64,000 nucleotides of DNA from Venturia oleaginea (GCA_013176395.1 JABMLP010000011.1:310001-374000), one strand, 5' to 3'. Counted from the first letter of the stretch, positions 10,980 to 21,611 are shown. Numbers and translations: made by a program. The notes: generated by a model from the sequence alone, not told the origin.

Positions 10980-13900
10980 CTACCCTTGTGCATCGTCGCG
11001 CACGAGGGTCTGAAGTAGATGTACATGGCGAAGACATTACAAAGCTACCAGGCATAAGAGAAATCAAAGCAGCAAAGGATAGGATGGAAAGTACACCCTT
11101 CTTGATAGATACCTTGATCAACGGAACTTCTTTCACCGAATCCTTCTTTGATAACGGCTGCCTCCCTTATGCTGCTTTCAGCGAGAAGAGTGTCCAAACA
11201 CATCGTCTACCGCGCATCCCAATTGACACCAAACAATTGGCACTGGCTAAAGAGAGCCACGAGAACGGAGAAGACCTCCGTATTACGCACATGACCTACG
11301 CTACGATCGACATTGATGGTCGAGCAGAGCGAGTCTATGGGTATATAGTGAAAGGATTGAGCTTCCCTATTATCCTAGGCAAGGCATGGGCAGAGAGAAA
11401 CTGGGTGCGATATATAGCAGCTAAGAGAAAGCTGCTTATTGGTCAAGGATCCCAGCGCATCACGGTAAGAGAAAAGGGGTGGCTAGAACAGAACACCAAA
11501 GCGCGAGACCGGCTCGCTCACGTGCGGGCGGCTTGTCTAGTGTCAGGATCTGTATTTGCAGCTATTGTTGGAAGGGCCCAGCGACGGTTGAGAAGAGATG
11601 GACCGGATGGTACACAAGTGCTGGCTATCTCGATGTCGGATATCAACAAGGCCCTAAGCAAGTTAGCAGAAAGAAAACAGAGAAAGACTGAGGAAGAAAT
11701 CCGACAAGAGATACCAGAAGAAATAGCAGAGCATGCTGATGCCTTTCTCGACGACGAAGACGGAGAGATCGCGCCCCATCAAGAGGGTCGCGATCACGTT
11801 ATCGAATTGATACGAGATGAACAAGGTCGCGAGGCAGAAGTTCCTTGGGGCCCATTATACGGCATGTCGAGGGAAGAGCTATTAGTCCTACGAAAAACAC
11901 TTTCGGACTATATGGACAAGGGCTGGATACGCGCCAGCAACTCACCAGCGGCAGCCCCAGTCTTATTTGTAAGGAAACCAGGTGGAGGCATTCGGATGTG
12001 TGTAGACTATCGGGCACTGAATCGAATCACTCGATCGGACCGCTACCCATTGCCACTAATCCGAGAAACCCTACGAAATCTAGCAACAGCGCGTTGGTAC
12101 ACCAAACTTGACGTCAGAGCGGCATTTCATCGGCTCCGCATCAAGCACGGCGATGAGTGGAAAACGGCTTTTCGCACTCGATTTGGACTATTCGAATGGC
12201 TAGTTACCCCCTTCGGACTAGCTGGCGCACCCGCGAGCTTTCAACGATACATCAACGGAGTCCTACGGGAATCCCTAGATATCTGCTGTTCAGCCTACAT
12301 GGACGATGTCTTGATATGGAGCGACGGCGACTATCTGGATCACATGGTTAAGGTTAACCAAATTCTTGCCAAGCTCAAGACTGCTGGACTTCGGCTAGAC
12401 TTAAGCAAGTGCGAGTTTGCTGTTCAGGAGGTCAAATATCTGGGGTTCATTATCACTGCAGGAGAAGGGATCAAAGTCGACCCAGAGAAAGTTGCCGCGA
12501 TTAAAGAATGGGAGGCTCCAGTCAATGTCACAGGCGTACGCTCCTTCCTAGGCTTTGCAAATTTCTACCGAGACTTCATCGACAACTTCTCAGAGCTCTC
12601 CGACCCCTTAATCAAGTTAACACGGAAGGCCGTCGCTTTTGTCTGGAACAAAGAACATGAGAACGCCTTTCAAGTCTTGAAGGAGCTATTCATCTCCGCC
12701 CCAATACTGGCTCACTGGAATCCAGATCTGGATACGGTACTCGAGTGCGACTGCTCTGGCTACGCGCTGGGAGGCACGTTGTCGCAGAAGGATATGAAAG
12801 GAAAACTACGACCAGTAGCATACTTCTCCCGCAAGCTCACTGCGGCTGAATGTAACTACGAGATCCACGATAAAGAATTACTGGCAGTAATCAAGTCCAT
12901 TGAACACTGGAGAGGAGAACTACGCAGTGTTGCAGCACCTTTCAAAGTCCTTACCGATCACAAGAATCTCCGCTACTTTATGACAGCGCAGCGTTTGTCA
13001 GAGAGACAAGCAAGATGGTCGCTAATTCTATCTGAGTACCAATTCCAGCTGGAATTTCGCGCCGGAAAACTAGCGCAAAGACCAGACGCACTATCAAGAA
13101 GACATCAAGATATGCCACATGACAAGAACGACGAGAGACTACAAGGGCGAGTGGCCCAGTTGATCAAGGACGAATGGCTTCCTCCTCTTTCCGAGAGGAC
13201 GACCGAAACAATCGCAATACAAGCCCTTATCTGCCCAGTCAATACACCGAATACATCCAATAGTACATGGGACGTTATACGGGAGCCCCAGCAAAATACT
13301 GGACTGGACGGTCGACACCAGCTGACTGCCGAAAACGGTCAACACCGGTCCACTACTAGGTACGGTCAAAACCGGTCAGTTGCAAAAGGATGCGATCTTT
13401 TCGAGAAACCAGAGTTACAACTTCTCTGGGATCGCGCAATAGCAGAGGACCAATCCTACGAAGCTATTCATACGGCTATAGTTACTGGCGAACGTTCCTT
13501 TCCTCCAGAGCTCAAGTTGTCGGTACAGCTACCCGAATGCGAAGTAGACGACCACGGCGCGGTCACGAGAAGAGGGATCCTATGGGTACCAGATTGGGAA
13601 CCGCTGCGAACAACGCTGGTTCAACAAACTCACGATTCCCATGTTACTGGACACCCAGGGAGAGATAGCACGCTTGCGATTCTATCCAGAAGTTTCTTTT
13701 GGCCCCAACAATACAAGACAGTCCGGCAGTTTGTACGTAATTGCGACGTATGTGGGAGAACAGGAATATGGCGTGATAAGAAGCGAGGTCTTCTGAAACC
13801 ACTTCCAATCCCGGCCCGCTTCCACAGCGAGCTATCAATCGATTTCATGACTGATTTGCCCGCGGAGGAAAACGGCCCAAAATACCTCATGGTTATCACA

Positions 13901-15064
13901 GATCGCCTCCTCAAAAGTGTTGCGTTGGAGGCTATGACTACAATGAGCGCCAAAGAGTGCGCGAAAAGGTTCTTACAATGCCACTATCGCTACCACGGAT
14001 TTCCCATGGCATTGACGTCGGACAGAGGCAGCAATTGGACAGGTCGTTTTTGGAGGAAGCTTTGCGAACTTACAAAGATTGAGCAGAGACTCTCTACAGC
14101 CTTTCATCCACAGACCGATGGCGCGACCGAGCGTATGAACCAGGAAGTTCTACGCTATCTCCGCGCCTTCATCGCATACTCCCAACTAGACTGGCCAACG
14201 CTACTACCTACGGCTATGTTAGCACTGAACAATCGTGACTCTTCAGTCACAGGGATGAGTCCATTCTATCTAACTCACGGCTACCATGCGGAACCAATCC
14301 AGAAAGTACAACGAATCTCACCCAGTAACTCACCAACAGCCGATGCCGAGACCTTTGTGCAACGAATAGAAGAGGCACAAGAATATGCACAGGCAGCGAT
14401 GGCCTGGTCCCAGCAGAAGATGGAGAACGACGCCAACAGGTCACGTCAAGCTGCCGAAACGTTAAAAAAGGGCGACAAAGTCTGGTTGAACCTTAGGAAT
14501 ATCAATACTCCGCAGCTATCAAAGAAACTGTCGTGGACGCAAGCCAAATACACTGTCGAGAACCAGATCTCCCCGATGGTATACGAGCTGGCTGACCTGC
14601 CAAGTGGTATCCATAACCGTTTCCACGTTGACCTACTCCGCCGAGCCGCAACCGACACACTGCCCTCACAAGAATCCGATGATACCCAGCCGCCACCATT
14701 AGTGCCTCAAACCGAAGAAACAGAGGCTGAGTTTGAAGTAGAACGTATACTTCGCGCAGAGAAGAAACGGGTTGGGCGAGGCTGGGTTCGTCAGTTATTA
14801 ATCAAATGGAAAGGCTATGCAGATCCCGATTGGCAGCCACGTTCATTATTCACAGAAGTCGAGGACTTAGACCGCTTCGAGGCAGAGTATGGCAAGGGCG
14901 ACGGTGTCGGCGAAGATATAGGAGCTCAAACAGGGGCCCGAAGAAACCGAGTAGCGGTGGCCAGCGCCTTCGAATCTGCTACAAGCTGGCAGAAGCGATG
15001 TATGGCGTTTGTCTGTTTGATTATCCCACCTACCACACCCTCTTTAGTCCTGCACACCCGGTAA
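10943..15064 (+). CDS. pol: Pol polyprotein: protease, RT, RNase H, integrase, chromodomain
   Basis: An uninterrupted frame of over 1,350 codons with no ATG at its start. It lies -1 to gag and overlaps it by 37 nt, so a -1 ribosomal frameshift is likely; an A-rich ggaaaac sits just before the gag stop. Counting from 10988, the aspartic protease DNG site is near residue 55. Reverse transcriptase has the YMDD box at 437-440. RNase H follows, with TDHKNLRYF. The integrase has an HHCC zinc region near 880 (HDSHVTGH, NCDVCG) and DDE residues from about 952 (SIDFMTD, TSDRGSNW, ATERMNQE). A chromodomain lies at about 1245-1300 (EVERILRAEK, LIKWKGYADPDW) and probably steers integration to marked chromatin. 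All catalytic motifs look intact. Confidence 0.95.
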   Translation, partial: LPTGSLIRVGKLATLVHRRARGSEVDVHGEDITKLPGIREIKAAKDRMESTPFLIDTLINGTSFTESFFDNGCLPYAAFSEKSVQTHRLPRIPIDTKQLALAKESHENGEDLRITHMTYATIDIDGRAERVYGYIVKGLSFPIILGKAWAERNWVRYIAAKRKLLIGQGSQRITVREKGWLEQNTKARDRLAHVRAACLVSGSVFAAIVGRAQRRLRRDGPDGTQVLAISMSDINKALSKLAERKQRKTEEEIRQEIPEEIAEHADAFLDDEDGEIAPHQEGRDHVIELIRDEQGREAEVPWGPLYGMSREELLVLRKTLSDYMDKGWIRASNSPAAAPVLFVRKPGGGIRMCVDYRALNRITRSDRYPLPLIRETLRNLATARWYTKLDVRAAFHRLRIKHGDEWKTAFRTRFGLFEWLVTPFGLAGAPASFQRYINGVLRESLDICCSAYMDDVLIWSDGDYLDHMVKVNQILAKLKTAGLRLDLSKCEFAVQEVKYLGFIITAGEGIKVDPEKVAAIKEWEAPVNVTGVRSFLGFANFYRDFIDNFSELSDPLIKLTRKAVAFVWNKEHENAFQVLKELFISAPILAHWNPDLDTVLECDCSGYALGGTLSQKDMKGKLRPVAYFSRKLTAAECNYEIHDKELLAVIKSIEHWRGELRSVAAPFKVLTDHKNLRYFMTAQRLSERQARWSLILSEYQFQLEFRAGKLAQRPDALSRRHQDMPHDKNDERLQGRVAQLIKDEWLPPLSERTTETIAIQALICPVNTPNTSNSTWDVIREPQQNTGLDGRHQLTAENGQHRSTTRYGQNRSVAKGCDLFEKPELQLLWDRAIAEDQSYEAIHTAIVTGERSFPPELKLSVQLPECEVDDHGAVTRRGILWVPDWEPLRTTLVQQTHDSHVTGHPGRDSTLAILSRSFFWPQQYKTVRQFVRNCDVCGRTGIWRDKKRGLLKPLPIPARFHSELSIDFMTDLPAEENGPKYLMVITDRLLKSVALEAMTTMSAKECAKRFLQCHYRYHGFPMALTSDRGSNWTGRFWRKLCELTKIEQRLSTAFHPQTDGATERMNQEVLRYLRAFIAYSQLDWPTLLPTAMLALNNRDSSVTGMSPFYLTHGYHAEPIQKVQRISPSNSPTADAETFVQRIEEAQEYAQAAMAWSQQKMENDANRSRQAAETLKKGDKVWLNLRNINTPQLSKKLSWTQAKYTVENQISPMVYELADLPSGIHNRFHVDLLRRAATDTLPSQESDDTQPPPLVPQTEETEAEFEVERILRAEKKRVGRGWVRQLLIKWKGYADPDWQPRSLFTEVEDLDRFEAEYGKGDGVGEDIGAQTGARRNRVAVASAFESATSWQKRCMAFVCLIIPPTTPSLVLHTR

Positions 15065-15073
15065 GGAGGGGGG
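15063..15073 (+). other. polypurine tract
   Basis: aaggagggggg directly upstream of the right LTR, the usual plus-strand primer for LTR retrotransposon DNA synthesis. Confidence 0.75.
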
Positions 15074-15076
15074 TAA

Positions 15077-15251
15077 TGTTATGGGCATGGCCCATGGTTG
15101 GTATAGGCTAAGAGCCTAAGCCTGATTGAGCCTAGTATAGAGAAAGAACCTCATTGAGGTTCTCTGTTTGTAGATACCTTCACTCTTTAACTGAATCAAA
15201 CAATCTTTGGCTACGAGTATGCTGCGTCTTTCCAGCTACCGTCCCGTAATA
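15077..15251 (+). repeat. 3' LTR of Gypsy element
   Basis: 175 bp, identical by eye to 9676-9850. The CTTGC target duplication follows at 15252. Confidence 0.9.
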
Positions 15252-16464
15252 CTTGCACCAGATTCCTATGCGGCGGTGTATTTGGTTGTGTGATGCTGAA
15301 GACAATAGTAACCATCGTCGTGATTTCGCTGCTTGGGTGTGATACTCCGAGCATGCCCGTTGACGAGGCTGTCTGGTAGCTGCCGTATTGTATGGCGCCG
15401 ATCGTGCTGTAGACCTGCCGTCTTATAGTCGGAGCCTACCTGCTGCTAGTCGCTCTCCCTACTTGCTATATCGCGCTCCTACTCTTGCCAATGCCATAAC
15501 TGGGACGCAACAGTCTGGGGAGAGGCTCAAGGCTACGTCTGCTAGCTTGTAGGGAGGGGATTTGCCGCCAATAAGCTCCTTCTATACGTCCTTACTGCTT
15601 ACTGTGTCGCGCATCTACTCTTGCCAATGCCATAACTGGGAGGCAACAGTTTGGGGAGAGGCTCAAGGCTCTGGACATCAGCTTGCAGCAGGACGGTTTG
15701 CGGAGACGATAGTAGATGAGGTTCTCTAGCAGCTACTGTATCGTGTCGCACCGATTGTGTTGTAGACCTGTCGTTTTATAGTCGGAGCCTATCTGCTGCT
15801 AGTCGCTCTCCCTGCTTGCTACATCGCGCTCCTACTCTTGCCAATGCCATAACTGGGACGCAACAGTCTGGGGAGAGGCTCAAGGATACGTCTGCTAGCT
15901 TGTAGGGAGGGGATTTGCCGCCAATAGGCTCCTTCTATGCGTCCTTACTACTTACTGTGTCGCACACCTACTCTTGCCAATGCCATAACTGGGAGGCAAC
16001 AGTTTGGGGAGAGGCTCAAGGCTCTGGGCAACAGCTTGTAGCAGGACGGTTTGCCAAGACGTTGGGAGAGATTGTCTAGTCGTTGCAGTGGTGTGTGGTG
16101 CCGATTGTTGCGCACCGGGCGTCTGGTGTTTGAGTTGTGTTGAAGGTATTGCCGTTCTAGCAGTGACTCGTCGACTCGGAGCGTTGCAGTGTCATCTGGG
16201 GTGATGGACTAGCCGGGAGATAGTGACTAGATGGTTGCTGTTGTCTTTGGTGGACGCATCGTTCGTGTAGCTTGCTCATGTATTCGTCTGCTTGCTCTGC
16301 CGTGGCCGCGACGGCGACTCTAGAGATATCTCATCGACGCTGAGGGACGCGCGATGGCCTCTAGAGGCCGGAGCGGCCACTGGCAGAGGTGTTTTGATGA
16401 TCTTTAGATGATACTTCTGTAAATTCCGAAAATTGAGTTCTCGCTGTGTATGCTGTTTTCCACC
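15252..16464 (-). mobile_element. 1.6-kb retroposon-like repeat, copy 1, right part
   Basis: Continuation of the repeat begun at 9272, resuming at the duplicated CTTGC. It matches 20046-21259, including two tandem units of about 353 bp (from about 15371 and 15724), each with two nested half-repeats built on tactcttgccaatgccataa. The right end stops at about gctgttttccacc. No target duplication is seen around copy 1, so one flank may have been rearranged. Confidence 0.75.
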
Positions 16465-16470
16465 TTCAAA

Positions 16471-16685
16471 TCTATGGGCACTGCCAAGACCTGTAGGAAC
16501 TATGGGGATATCACGTGACTCTTGCATGTACTATTCTCCTTTAGGACTGACTCCGTCGCACCAGTCTCATTCTGTGTGCTCGAAGGATTCCCCTCCATTA
16601 TCAGTCCTAACAATAACTCCTTGTTATCCAACCATTCTTTGCAAGTCCTGCCTTCTGCTTTTCAGCCTTGAGGTGATCTGTAACA
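16471..16685 (-). repeat. LTR fragment, inverted relative to the next
   Basis: Read on the minus strand it begins tgttacagatcacctcaagg at 16685 and follows the LTR-like sequence at 16748-17099 with moderate divergence for about 215 bp. It then ends where the 1.6-kb repeat begins. It is a truncated LTR remnant. Confidence 0.7.
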
Positions 16686-16747
16686 AATAGCCCTCGTCTT
16701 ATAACATATGTGCTAATCTTTCCAATCGCTAGGGGAACTAAGAATAA

Positions 16748-17099
16748 TGTTACAGATCACCTCAAGACCGAAGAGCAGGGACAGCGGGACTTGCAGAGGA
16801 TGGTTGTATAACAAGAAGTTGTTGTTAGGACTGATGTGGAGGGGAATCCTTTGGGCGCACAAGAGGGGACTAGTGCAACCAGGTCAGTCCTAAGAGAGAA
16901 TAGTACGTGCAGGAATCACGTGATATTCCCACAGTTCCCACAGCACTTGGCATTGCCCACAGTGTGGGAAGTGTGGGAAGAGCCAAGAGGTGTAGGAATG
17001 CACCTTGGCACCCAGAACCAGAAGGGTATATAGCCTGTTGAATGATACCTGTACCTGCTGCTGCTCTTTCCTCCTAATACCCTAACCCGCCCCGTGACA
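16748..17099 (+). repeat. probable solo LTR
   Basis: 352 bp from TGTTACAGATC to GTGACA, with near-complementary ends, a TATA-like gggtatatag near 17025, and no internal retrotransposon sequence beside it. Its first about 230 bp are inverted-repeated at 16471-16685 across a 62-bp spacer. No clear 5-bp target duplication is visible. Confidence 0.65.
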
Positions 17100-17107
17100 A
17101 TTATAGG

Positions 17108-17161
17108 CACAGGGTTCCTCAAATCTGACTGCGCAGGGCGCTCGGACCCACCATCCCATCT
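17108..17161. repeat. Tc1/mariner left inverted repeat
   Basis: 54 bp, complementary to 18387-18440. Confidence 0.85.
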
Positions 17162-17206
17162 CAATTTCCACGTATACACCAACTTATCGCTCAATTTACC
17201 ACCACC

Positions 17207-18312
17207 ATGGCGCCTAGAACACCCAGAAGAAAGACTGCAAGACGAGAATATGACACCACGAAGAGAATGCGATTTCTTCAGGCCTGGGATTGCAAGAATG
17301 AGGCCGACGGCGTCGGTACAATCGCATACCTCCCTGAAATCAATATACCAACTTCTACCGCACGTAGTTGGCTTAAACTACGAGAACTTATTGGTGATGC
17401 AGCATTCAGATCACAGAGAAAGAGCAGTTGCATCATAGGGCGGCCTACCAAAGTATCTGCTTCAGATCTTACCCGCCTTACGAACCAAGATGACCCAATG
17501 CAGGGGCTAGGCGATTCAAGAAGCGTTATCAGAAGCAGATATCCCAGGCAAATCGGCCAAAGAGGGTTGAATACGGTAAAGAACACGAGAAAAAGACCAC
17601 ACTAGGCTTCTGGAGTTGGATTTGGTTCACAGATGAAGCCCATTTTCAGTCAAAAGAACTCGCCAATGCACATGAATATGAGCTACGCTTTCCAGGGCAA
17701 GAGAGAGGTGTCAATGAGGAGCTAGGAGGCGTTTTGGATGTTACTATTCACGTCGCCGGCGGCATCTCATACAACAAGAAAGGAAACCTCATATTTTACA
17801 AGTATCTGGCTGAGCCATCAGAGGAGGTCCGTAGGCAAGTCAAGCAGCCTAAACAACTCAAATACGAGCTGGATTCAGTGTACCAAGCCCGGCTGAAGGT
17901 CTGGCAAGACCTTAAGGCAAAGGAGGACGAAACACCAAAAGGAAACTGCATGACACAGGTTTTCTACGCCAAAAAGATACTGCCGCAACACATTGAAGCT
18001 ATTCAGGCCTTGGAGAAGCGTCACCAGCGCAAATACTGGCTTCAAGAGGATGGTGATCCTTCTCTCGGAATCAAGTCACCTAACAGTGACCCTGCAGTCA
18101 TAAAAAGAGAAGCAGACCTTCTATTACTTATTCACCATCCTCAATCATGTGATCTCAATCCCATTGAGTCTTGTTGGAACATCATTAAGTCCAGATTAGC
18201 TGGCAGGAGGTGGTCGTCGGTGGCTCATTTCAAGGCTGAAATCCAGGCAGAATGGGACAAGGTAACGCTCACAATGATACGGAAAAGGATCAGAGATGCC
18301 AGAGATATGTAA
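17207..18312 (+). pseudogene. Tc1/mariner transposase, frameshifted
   Basis: The ATG at 17207 (context accaccATGG) starts a basic N-terminal helix-turn-helix region (frame to 17605). The catalytic part continues in another frame, open from about 17590 to the TAA/TGA region at 18312. It contains WFTDEAHFQ (first Asp), LQEDGDPSLG (second Asp) and SCDLNPIESCWNIIKSRL (Glu). Together these give the DDE triad and the signature of fungal Tc1-like transposases. At least one frameshift between about 17480 and 17600 separates the halves, so this copy is probably inactive although its ends are intact. Confidence 0.8.
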
Positions 18313-18386
18313 GATGATTCAGCAAAAACCAGAGATCCATTGCAAGTCAAACGTGTGGTAAATAGCATAATACATTCAAGTTCAAA

Positions 18387-18440
18387 AGATGGGATGGTGG
18401 GTCCGAGCGCCCTGCGCAGTCAGATTTGAGGAACCCTGTG
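18387..18440. repeat. Tc1/mariner right inverted repeat
   Basis: 54 bp, complementary to 17108-17161. Confidence 0.85.
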
Positions 18441-18481
18441 AAGTGTAGGGAGCCTCAGTTGATGAATGCAATAGATTTACA

Positions 18482-18790
18482 ATGAACGACATGAAAGAAG
18501 CCGCATGTTTCCTTTCTCTCCCCTTCGAGCTCCGCCAGAAGATCCTGCTCGACCCCCTCACAGACGATGCATTATTCAAACAGGATCTCCAATTCAACCA
18601 TCTCCTCTCCGAGCTCTCGACCACCTCAGCAAGCTCGGATCGTCTCTTAATCACTAGGACAAGAAGGGCGGCTTGCACTGAATCCAATCAGGCGTCTTGA
18701 GCGCGATGCCCTCTTTCGTACAACAAGTACTAAAATCTTGCAGTTTGGAACCATCGAAGTCGCACTAAGAACCGTCAGCCCTCTTCAAAG
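18482..18790 (+). pseudogene. fragment of an F-box-like fungal gene
   Basis: The ATG at 18482 opens about 72 codons with ACFLSLPFELRQKILLDPL, resembling the LPxELRxKIL start common in fungal F-box-type hypothetical proteins. The frame then breaks (other frames continue briefly to about 18790). Upstream it abuts the Tc1 element. It is a fragment, not a working gene. Confidence 0.4.
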
Positions 18791-19638
18791 TTTATGAAAA
18801 CAACCGACCTACTGAAGAATAGGTTACACGACGGTAAATCCAATTTATTGGCGTTCCTTCGACGTTTGTGCAGCATCGCCCTGTAGCCCATGGCTTCCAA
18901 GCCCTGTTATTGCGTGGATTGCAGCAACCCCTAGAGTACCTGACATTGTCGGATGCGGTTCCGGTGCTACGAGTTGTCAGATCGGGCCCAAGGTACCATC
19001 TCACGAATCAATCGGTATCAAGGATTAGAAGAATAGATTATGCTTACAGTATAGTCATAGCGAAGAGGAAGGTAGAGAGCTGCATTGTGACTGTAAAGAT
19101 CAGCGAATGGTGGCTATAATTCTCGCCTTTATGTAGAGCATCGCACTGTGGAGCGAGGCGGATAAACATAGATAAGTTATAACATTACTACCCTGGCGTG
19201 GATCAGAATTGCGGGCGTTACCAAGTCAGTCAAATGTTCGGGAATGTCCACATTGATAAACAAACCACGATATAAATCACGTAATACAGTCCGCTTGCCA
19301 GTGTCTTCAAGGGTGGAATAGATACTGTCACTGGGTGGTTTTGTGGGGTTTTAATCTTTTTAATTCTGCGATATAACCTTGGTGGTCCTTGTTACGCAGA
19401 GGCTATGACTCAAAGTAATCTAGCTGGATTTGGCGAATCCGTACAGTAGGGTTCAAGTGGTCCGGGGCGACAATATCGTATCAAACAAGTGAAGCGAAGC
19501 TTGCAAGATATAAGAGTCGTGAATTGTGCTAAGTAACTAAAAGCAATAGCGAAGTAACTAGAGAGTGAAGATACGAGACACTGAGGGAGCAGAGTCTCGT
19601 CCTATATGTAGAGATCCATCTCCTAAGAAATCCTAGCT
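18791..19638. other. gene-free stretch
   Basis: Nothing supported. A 17-base string, agaattgcgggcgttac, is shared with 7685-7701 and may be part of another decayed repeat. Confidence 0.4.
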
Positions 19639-19653
19639 CTTCAATATGTTCAT

Positions 19654-21259
19654 GATTGATTGATTGATTGATTTTATCCTACTCGGTTGCAGCCGCTTAA
19701 TCACGCAGCTATGTCCGGTTAGGAGGACTTCATCAGACAGCCGACACGTGATAGATTATATAATCCACCGCGCCCCACTTCGCCCCGTTCACTGAAACAA
19801 GACCAGCTGTCCCCTCGGTCCTCCCTCTTTTCCCTTAACCAGTATCTCCAAATGCCCGCTGGCTCTTGTAGATACTGGTTACTCTGCTAGTATATCTGTG
19901 CTATGTAGACTCAAGAGGCAATGCCTCGTGTTTCGCTATCCTTCTACCTACAGTCTCCCTCTAGTGCTCAGCTTTGTCTATCTGTTTCGCCTTATCCCTC
20001 AAGGCCAACGGGTTCCCTAAGTATGTTTCTGCTTGTGAAAGTTGCCTTGCACCAGATTCCTATGCGGCGGTGTATTTGGTTGTGTGATGCTGGAGACAAT
20101 AGTAACCATCGTAGTCGTGATTTCGCTGCTTGGGTGTGATACTCCGGGTATGCCCGTAGACGAGGCTGTCTGGTAGCTGCCGTATTGTATGACGCCGATC
20201 GTGCTATAGACCTGCCGTCTTATAGTCGGAGCCTACCTGCTGCTAGTCGCTCTCCCTGCTTGCTATATCGCGCTCCTACTCTTGCCAATGCCATAACTGG
20301 GACGCAACAGTCTGGGGAGAGGCTCAAGGCTACGTCTGCTGGCTTGTAGGGAGGGGATTTGCCGCCAATAAGCTCCTTCTATACGTCTTTACTGCTTACT
20401 GTGTTGCGCACCTACTCTTGCCAATGCCATAACTGGGACGCAACAGTTTGGGGAGAGGCTCAAGGCTCTGGACATCAGCTTGCAGCAGGACGGTTTGCGG
20501 AGACGATAGTAGATGAGGTTCTCTAGCAGCTGCCGTATCGTGTCGCACCGATTGTGTTGTAGACCTGTCGTCTTATAGTCGGAGCCTATCTGCTGCTAGT
20601 CGCTCTCCCTGCTTGCTATATCGCGCACCTACTCTTGCCACTGCCATAACTGGGACGCAACAGTCTGGGGAGAGGCTCAAGGCTACGTCTGCTAGCTTAC
20701 AGAGAGGGGATTTGCCGCCAATAAGCTCCTTCTATACGTCTTTACTGCTTACTGTGTTGCGCACCTACTCTTGCCAATGCCATAACTGGGAGGCAACAGT
20801 TTGGGGAGAGGCTCAAGGCTCTGGGCAACAGCTTGTAGCAGGACGGTTTGCCAAGACGTTGGGAGAGGTTGTCTAGTCGTTGCAGTGGTGTGTGGTGCCG
20901 ATTGTTGCACACCGGGCGTCTGGTGTTTGAGTTGTGTTGAAGGTATTGCCGTTCTAGCGGTGACTCGTCGACTCGAAGCGTTGCAGTGTCATCTGGGGTG
21001 ATGGACTAGCCGGAAGATAGTGACTAGATGGTTGCTGTTGTCTTTGGTGGACGCATCGTTCGTGTAGCTTGCTCATGTATTCGTCTGCTTGCTCTGCCGT
21101 GGCCGCGACGGCGACTCTAGAGGTATCTCATCGACGCTGAGGGACGCGCGATGGCCTCTAGAAGCCGGAGCGGCCACTGGCAGAGGTGTTTTGATGATCT
21201 TTAGATGATACTTCTGTAAATTCCAAAAATTGAGTTCTCGCTGTGTGCGCTGTTTTTCC
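19654..21259 (-). mobile_element. 1.6-kb retroposon-like repeat, copy 2, with 15-bp target duplication
   Basis: A 1,606-bp unit flanked by the direct repeat cttcaatatgttcat at 19639-19653 and 21260-21274. One end is (GATT)n, that is (AATC)n on the minus strand, the expected 3' tail of a target-primed retroposon. Long variable-length target duplications and a simple-repeat tail fit LINE/SINE-type insertion in minus orientation. No long reading frame exists. It has a 353-bp tandem pair (from about 20171 and 20524). A minus-strand frame near the presumed 5' end reads SVDEISLESPSRPRQ in copy 1. It is probably non-autonomous, and its coding partner is not in this window. Confidence 0.8.
20171..20870. 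repeat. two 353-bp tandem units inside repeat copy 2
   Basis: Units start at tagctgccgtat and cagctgccgtat and share tatagtcggagcctayctgctgct, tatatcgcg and ccataactgggacgcaacag. Each unit holds two nested copies of the last motif. The same arrangement occurs in copy 1 at about 15371-16070. Confidence 0.75.
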
Positions 21260-21274
21260 CTTCAATATGTTCAT

Positions 21275-21611
21275 TTTGTTCCTTTCCTCAAGAATGAAGC
21301 AAATGAACCACACGTGATCTTACATCATCTATGTAACGATCAACCAATTATAAGGAGATATAATGGCATGCTTTTGAATGAACATGAACGCAATCAAATA
21401 CATCCGAATACAACCGAATAGATACCCACGTGACAGTATCCGTAACAGTCCTCCACAAATTTAACCAATCTTTCCTTCTTATTATCGTTTGCGCATCAAC
21501 GTGGACATTTTTCAAGTCTTTTGGCTAACTGATTGGCTGGCTAGAATAAGTGACGCCCCGTAATTCCAGTAAATTAGATATACTCCGTACTTGAAGCTAT
21601 CTAGCTTATTC
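21275..21611. other. flank between repeat copy 2 and truncated regulator gene
   Basis: Non-coding and AT-rich. There is no zinc-cluster-encoding exon here, although the gene downstream would be expected to have one. An in-frame extension of that gene begins at 21612 after a tag that could be an intron end. Confidence 0.4.

Larger units (their letters stand above)
9676..15251 (+). mobile_element. Ty3/Gypsy chromovirus LTR retrotransposon, intact
   Basis: A complete 5.58-kb element with two 175-bp LTRs (9676-9850 and 15077-15251) that I read as identical, a 5-bp target duplication CTTGC (9671-9675 and 15252-15256), uninterrupted gag and pol frames, and a polypurine tract just before the right LTR. 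The order protease, reverse transcriptase, RNase H, integrase, chromodomain defines a chromovirus. No standard TGG-type primer-binding site follows the left LTR, so priming is unclear. Identical LTRs and intact frames point to a recent insertion that could still be active. Confidence 0.95.
17108..18440 (+). mobile_element. Tc1/mariner-superfamily transposon
   Basis: A 1.33-kb element with 54-bp terminal inverted repeats that look perfect (17108-17161 and 18387-18440, starting cacagggttcctcaaatctg). It encloses a DDE transposase gene in the same orientation. A TA lies 3 bases outside the left repeat and 4 bases outside the right one, so the exact target duplication is uncertain. It lies 8 bp after the solo LTR. 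Confidence 0.85.
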
